In this document: positions 42,523 through 46,552 of the stretch, one piece after another
How the letters are laid out: each line of letters begins with the position of its first letter
Position numbering within the stretch: position 1 is the stretch's first letter
DNA from: Chthoniobacterales bacterium
GTDB lineage: Bacteria > Verrucomicrobiota > Verrucomicrobiia > Chthoniobacterales > JAATET01
DNA: 46,552 nucleotides
Reading direction: 5' to 3'
NCBI GenBank assembly: GCA_015655545.1
Contig: JAATET010000028.1
Location: 1 to 46,552, forward strand
Notes under the pieces: model-generated
What the model was told of the DNA's origin: nothing
The model's input: the letters and a program-made list of their open reading frames with translations, nothing else
Database searches by the model: none
Position numbers and translations under genes: made by a program

Positions 42523-43302
42523 ATGACTCTGCGCGATACCCAAAGCGAATCCGACGACCGACAGATCGCCATCGATCGCGTCGGGGTGAAGTCGCTTCGT
42601 TACCCCATCCAGGTCCGCGACAAGCACCGCTCCACGCAGAGCACGATCGCGACCGCTCAGCTCACCGTCGATCTGCCCCACCAGCACAAGGGCACGCACA
42701 TGAGCCGCTTCGTCGAGGCGCTGAATTCCCACGGCCCGGTGCTGCATGTGGACAACATCCGCGACATCCTCGCGCAGCTCACGGAGCGGCTCGATTCGGA
42801 ATGCGCGCATGTGGAATTCGAATTTCCCTTCTTCCTCGAAAAGCCGGCTCCGGTCACGGGCGCCATCGGATTAATGGACTACACTGCGCGCTTCAATGCG
42901 ACGCTGGAAAAAGGCGTCATGGATTTTGTCCTCACGGTCATCGTGCCCGTCACGACGCTTTGCCCTTGCTCGAAAGCGATCAGCGCGCACGGCGCGCATA
43001 ATCAGCGCGGCCAGGTCACGCTCGCGGTGCGTTTCCGCAGGCCGATCTGGATCGAGGATCTCGTCCGCCTCGTCGAGGACAGCGCGAGCAGCGAGCTCTA
43101 CAGCCTGCTCAAGCGGCCGGATGAAAAAGCCGTGACCGAGCGCGCCTACGAGAATCCCGTCTTCGTCGAAGATCTCGTGCGCAACGTCGCGCAGCGCTGC
43201 GACGAGGATGCGAACATCACGTGGTATCGCGTGGAGGCCGAGAACTTCGAGTCAATCCACAACCACAACGCCTACGCGCTGGTCGAGAAGCGGCTCGCGT
43301 AA
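42523..43302 (+). CDS. folE2: GTP cyclohydrolase FolE2 (type IB)
   Basis: 259 residues from ATG 42523. Turns GTP to dihydroneopterin triphosphate, the shared entry to folate and queuosine. Family segments: GVKSLRYPIQVRD, QLTVDLPHQHKGTHMSRFVE, metal-binding C147 with C149 in TTLCPCSKAISAHGAHNQRG and the late NFESIHNHNAYALVE. FolE2 is the form that can use manganese or other metals and is often made when zinc is scarce, but no Zur-like site is seen. It feeds QueD/QueE just across the divergent gap. Confidence 0.95.
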   Translation: MTLRDTQSESDDRQIAIDRVGVKSLRYPIQVRDKHRSTQSTIATAQLTVDLPHQHKGTHMSRFVEALNSHGPVLHVDNIRDILAQLTERLDSECAHVEFEFPFFLEKPAPVTGAIGLMDYTARFNATLEKGVMDFVLTVIVPVTTLCPCSKAISAHGAHNQRGQVTLAVRFRRPIWIEDLVRLVEDSASSELYSLLKRPDEKAVTERAYENPVFVEDLVRNVAQRCDEDANITWYRVEAENFESIHNHNAYALVEKRLA

Positions 43303-43361
43303 AAGGGCGCGCGATTTTCCCGACTTTTCAAATCGCTCGATCCCGCCATCTTTATTCCTCG

Positions 43362-45521
<2,160 letters not shown>

Positions 45522-45651
45522 CCTTCCAACGAAGGCGCCATCGGTGGCCGCCCTCACGAATCCTCCCTCCTCTGGCGAACTCCCGAGCCTAAAAATCACT
45601 TGCGTCCACGCGAGCGCGAGCATACCTTCGCCACCCTTTTCCAATTTAGTC

Positions 45652-46497
45652 ATGGCCAGTAAGAAACCCGTCAAAGCCACCAAAAAAGCCGTTGTCTCAA
45701 AATCTTCGGCCAAAAAGGCCAAGCCCGCGGCGACGAAACCGGCCGTGGTAAAAAAGAAAGTCATCGCCAACAAAGCTCCGGCCAAGAAGCCAGCACCCAA
45801 GGCAACCGCCCCGAAGGCGAAAGCCAAACCCGCAGCCAAGCCCGTCGCGGCCAAGAAAGCCAGGCCCGCTGCCCCAAAACCCGTGGCCAAATCTCCCAGC
45901 AAACCCGCTCCTAAAACCGTCTCCAAGGCATCCGCCGCCAAAGCGAAGCCTCCCGTCGCTGCGACCTCCAGCAGCCGAGGCTCGATCTTCCAGCCGCCCG
46001 TGAAGGCGGTCGATCGCACCGCGACCAAGCTCACTCCTTTTCTCGAGAAGCAGCGCGAGCGCCTGCTCATCCTCAAGGACACGCTCCTCGACAGCATGAA
46101 CGGTGTCGCCCGCGACAGCCTGCGCAGCCAGACCGGCGGCGACGCCTCCGCTTTCGGCATGCATCAGGCCGACGCCGGCAGCGACGCCTACGACCGCGAC
46201 TTCGCGCTCAGCCTCCTTTCGCAGGAACAGGACAGCCTTTACGAGATCGACCAGGCCCTCAAGCGCATCAACGACGGCACCTACGGCGTCTGCGAGGTTT
46301 CCGGCAAGCAGATCATGAAAGCAAGGCTTGAAGCCCTGCCCTTCACCCGGTATACCGTCGAGTGCCAGGCGGAAATCGAGAAGCGCAACCGCTATCAGCG
46401 CAATCGCCAGCCAGTCACGTCACTCTTCGGTTTGACCGACGACGAATCCGACGGCGACGACGAAGAACCCGCGACCGACACCAAAGAAAAGGACTAA
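45652..46497 (+). CDS. DksA/TraR-like protein with a long lysine/alanine/proline-rich N-terminal tail
   Basis: 281 residues from ATG 45652. Residues 1-105 are almost all K, A, P with S/T (MASKKPVKATKKAVVSKSSA, KAPAKKPAPKATAPKAKAKP), like a histone H1 tail. Residues 120-250 are a DksA-type coiled coil and finger: LEKQRERLLILKDTLLDSM, DAYDRDFALSLLSQEQDSLY, and YGVCEVSGKQIMKARLEALP with TVECQA. Of the four usual zinc cysteines only C214 and C238 remain; the other two positions read S217 and T235. The C-terminus is acidic (DDESDGDDEEPATD). It may bind RNA polymerase or nucleic acid. rpmG starts just after it. Confidence 0.85.
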   Translation: MASKKPVKATKKAVVSKSSAKKAKPAATKPAVVKKKVIANKAPAKKPAPKATAPKAKAKPAAKPVAAKKARPAAPKPVAKSPSKPAPKTVSKASAAKAKPPVAATSSSRGSIFQPPVKAVDRTATKLTPFLEKQRERLLILKDTLLDSMNGVARDSLRSQTGGDASAFGMHQADAGSDAYDRDFALSLLSQEQDSLYEIDQALKRINDGTYGVCEVSGKQIMKARLEALPFTRYTVECQAEIEKRNRYQRNRQPVTSLFGLTDDESDGDDEEPATDTKEKD

Positions 46498-46498
46498 C

Positions 46499-46552
46499 AT
46501 GGGACAGGACATCATCACCATCGAGTGCACCGAAGCGAAGGCGGAAGGAAAA
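46499..46552 (+). CDS. rpmG: Ribosomal protein bL33 (5' part only)
   Basis: Eighteen codons run to the window edge from ATG 46499: MGQDIITIECTEAKAEGK. This is the typical start of bacterial bL33 in relatives (I-I-T-x-E-C-T-E-A). It begins one base after the TAA of the DksA-like gene, so both are one transcript. The rest is outside the window. Confidence 0.85.
   Translation, partial: MGQDIITIECTEAKAEGK

Noticed and set aside
45667-45960. Tandem repeat region in the lysine-rich tail as a CRISPR or satellite
   Set aside because: The repeats are irregular K/A/P codons within a reading frame, not repeats with constant spacing or spacers.

Overview
The window is a high-GC (mostly about 63-66 % by eye), densely coded bacterial chromosome segment. 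Gene content points to a Gram-negative, probably a member of the Verrucomicrobiota. It has a TonB-dependent receptor, an LptD-type outer-membrane protein, an actinobacterial-style GT4 glycogen synthase, a DksA-like protein with a lysine-rich tail directly upstream of ribosomal protein L33, and FolE2/QueD/QueE. The phylum assignment is an inference from family resemblance; there is no rRNA in the window.

Layout. 1-3.7 kb: an ExbB-like proton channel (cut by the window edge) behind a ZnuD-like TonB receptor that carries a one-base frameshift, then a secreted discoidin-like protein and a HupE/UreJ permease. 3.8-8.2 kb: recQ with two small coupled genes (a shortened nucleotidyltransferase and its partner), and the potassium transporter kup. 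8.3-11.4 kb: argC-argJ-argB. 11.55 kb: tRNA-Pro(GGG). 11.6-15.2 kb: obgE, then sixA-pgl-glgA. 15.3-19.1 kb: a zinc alcohol dehydrogenase, fabG, a wrecked carbohydrate-enzyme locus and an SGNH esterase. 19.2-25.0 kb: hemL, a small RING-like zinc protein facing an XRE regulator across an operator-like palindrome, a glycosidase-glycosyltransferase fusion, and queA. 25.1-26.3 kb: a lower-GC GH99-like gene that looks acquired. 26.3-32.5 kb: tadA, rpe, folC-accD-comF, a CPBP protease and bioA. 32.6-38.0 kb: ugd, lptD, galE and a 3D-domain protein. 38.3-43.3 kb: a secreted unknown, queD, queE, a FGGY kinase, a DUF4287-SRPBCC protein and, divergently, folE2. 43.4-46.5 kb: glgX, the tailed DksA-like protein and the start of rpmG.

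How they fit together. Most genes are core metabolism: arginine, tetrapyrrole, biotin, folate, fatty acid, pentose phosphate. Two themes recur. Queuosine: folE2, queD, queE and queA are present, queC is not in the window. Carbohydrate: glgA, glgX, pgl, galE, ugd, the GH-GT fusion, the SGNH esterase and GH remnants.

The parts most worth a second look are the GH-GT2 fusion, the RING-like/XRE pair with its shared operator, the long intergenic hairpins built from short repeated words, the helical insert in LptD, the histone-like tail on the DksA-like protein, and several damaged genes (TonB receptor, nucleotidyltransferase, chimeric glycosidase). I see no CRISPR array, no complete insertion sequence, no prophage and no recognisable complete defence system.
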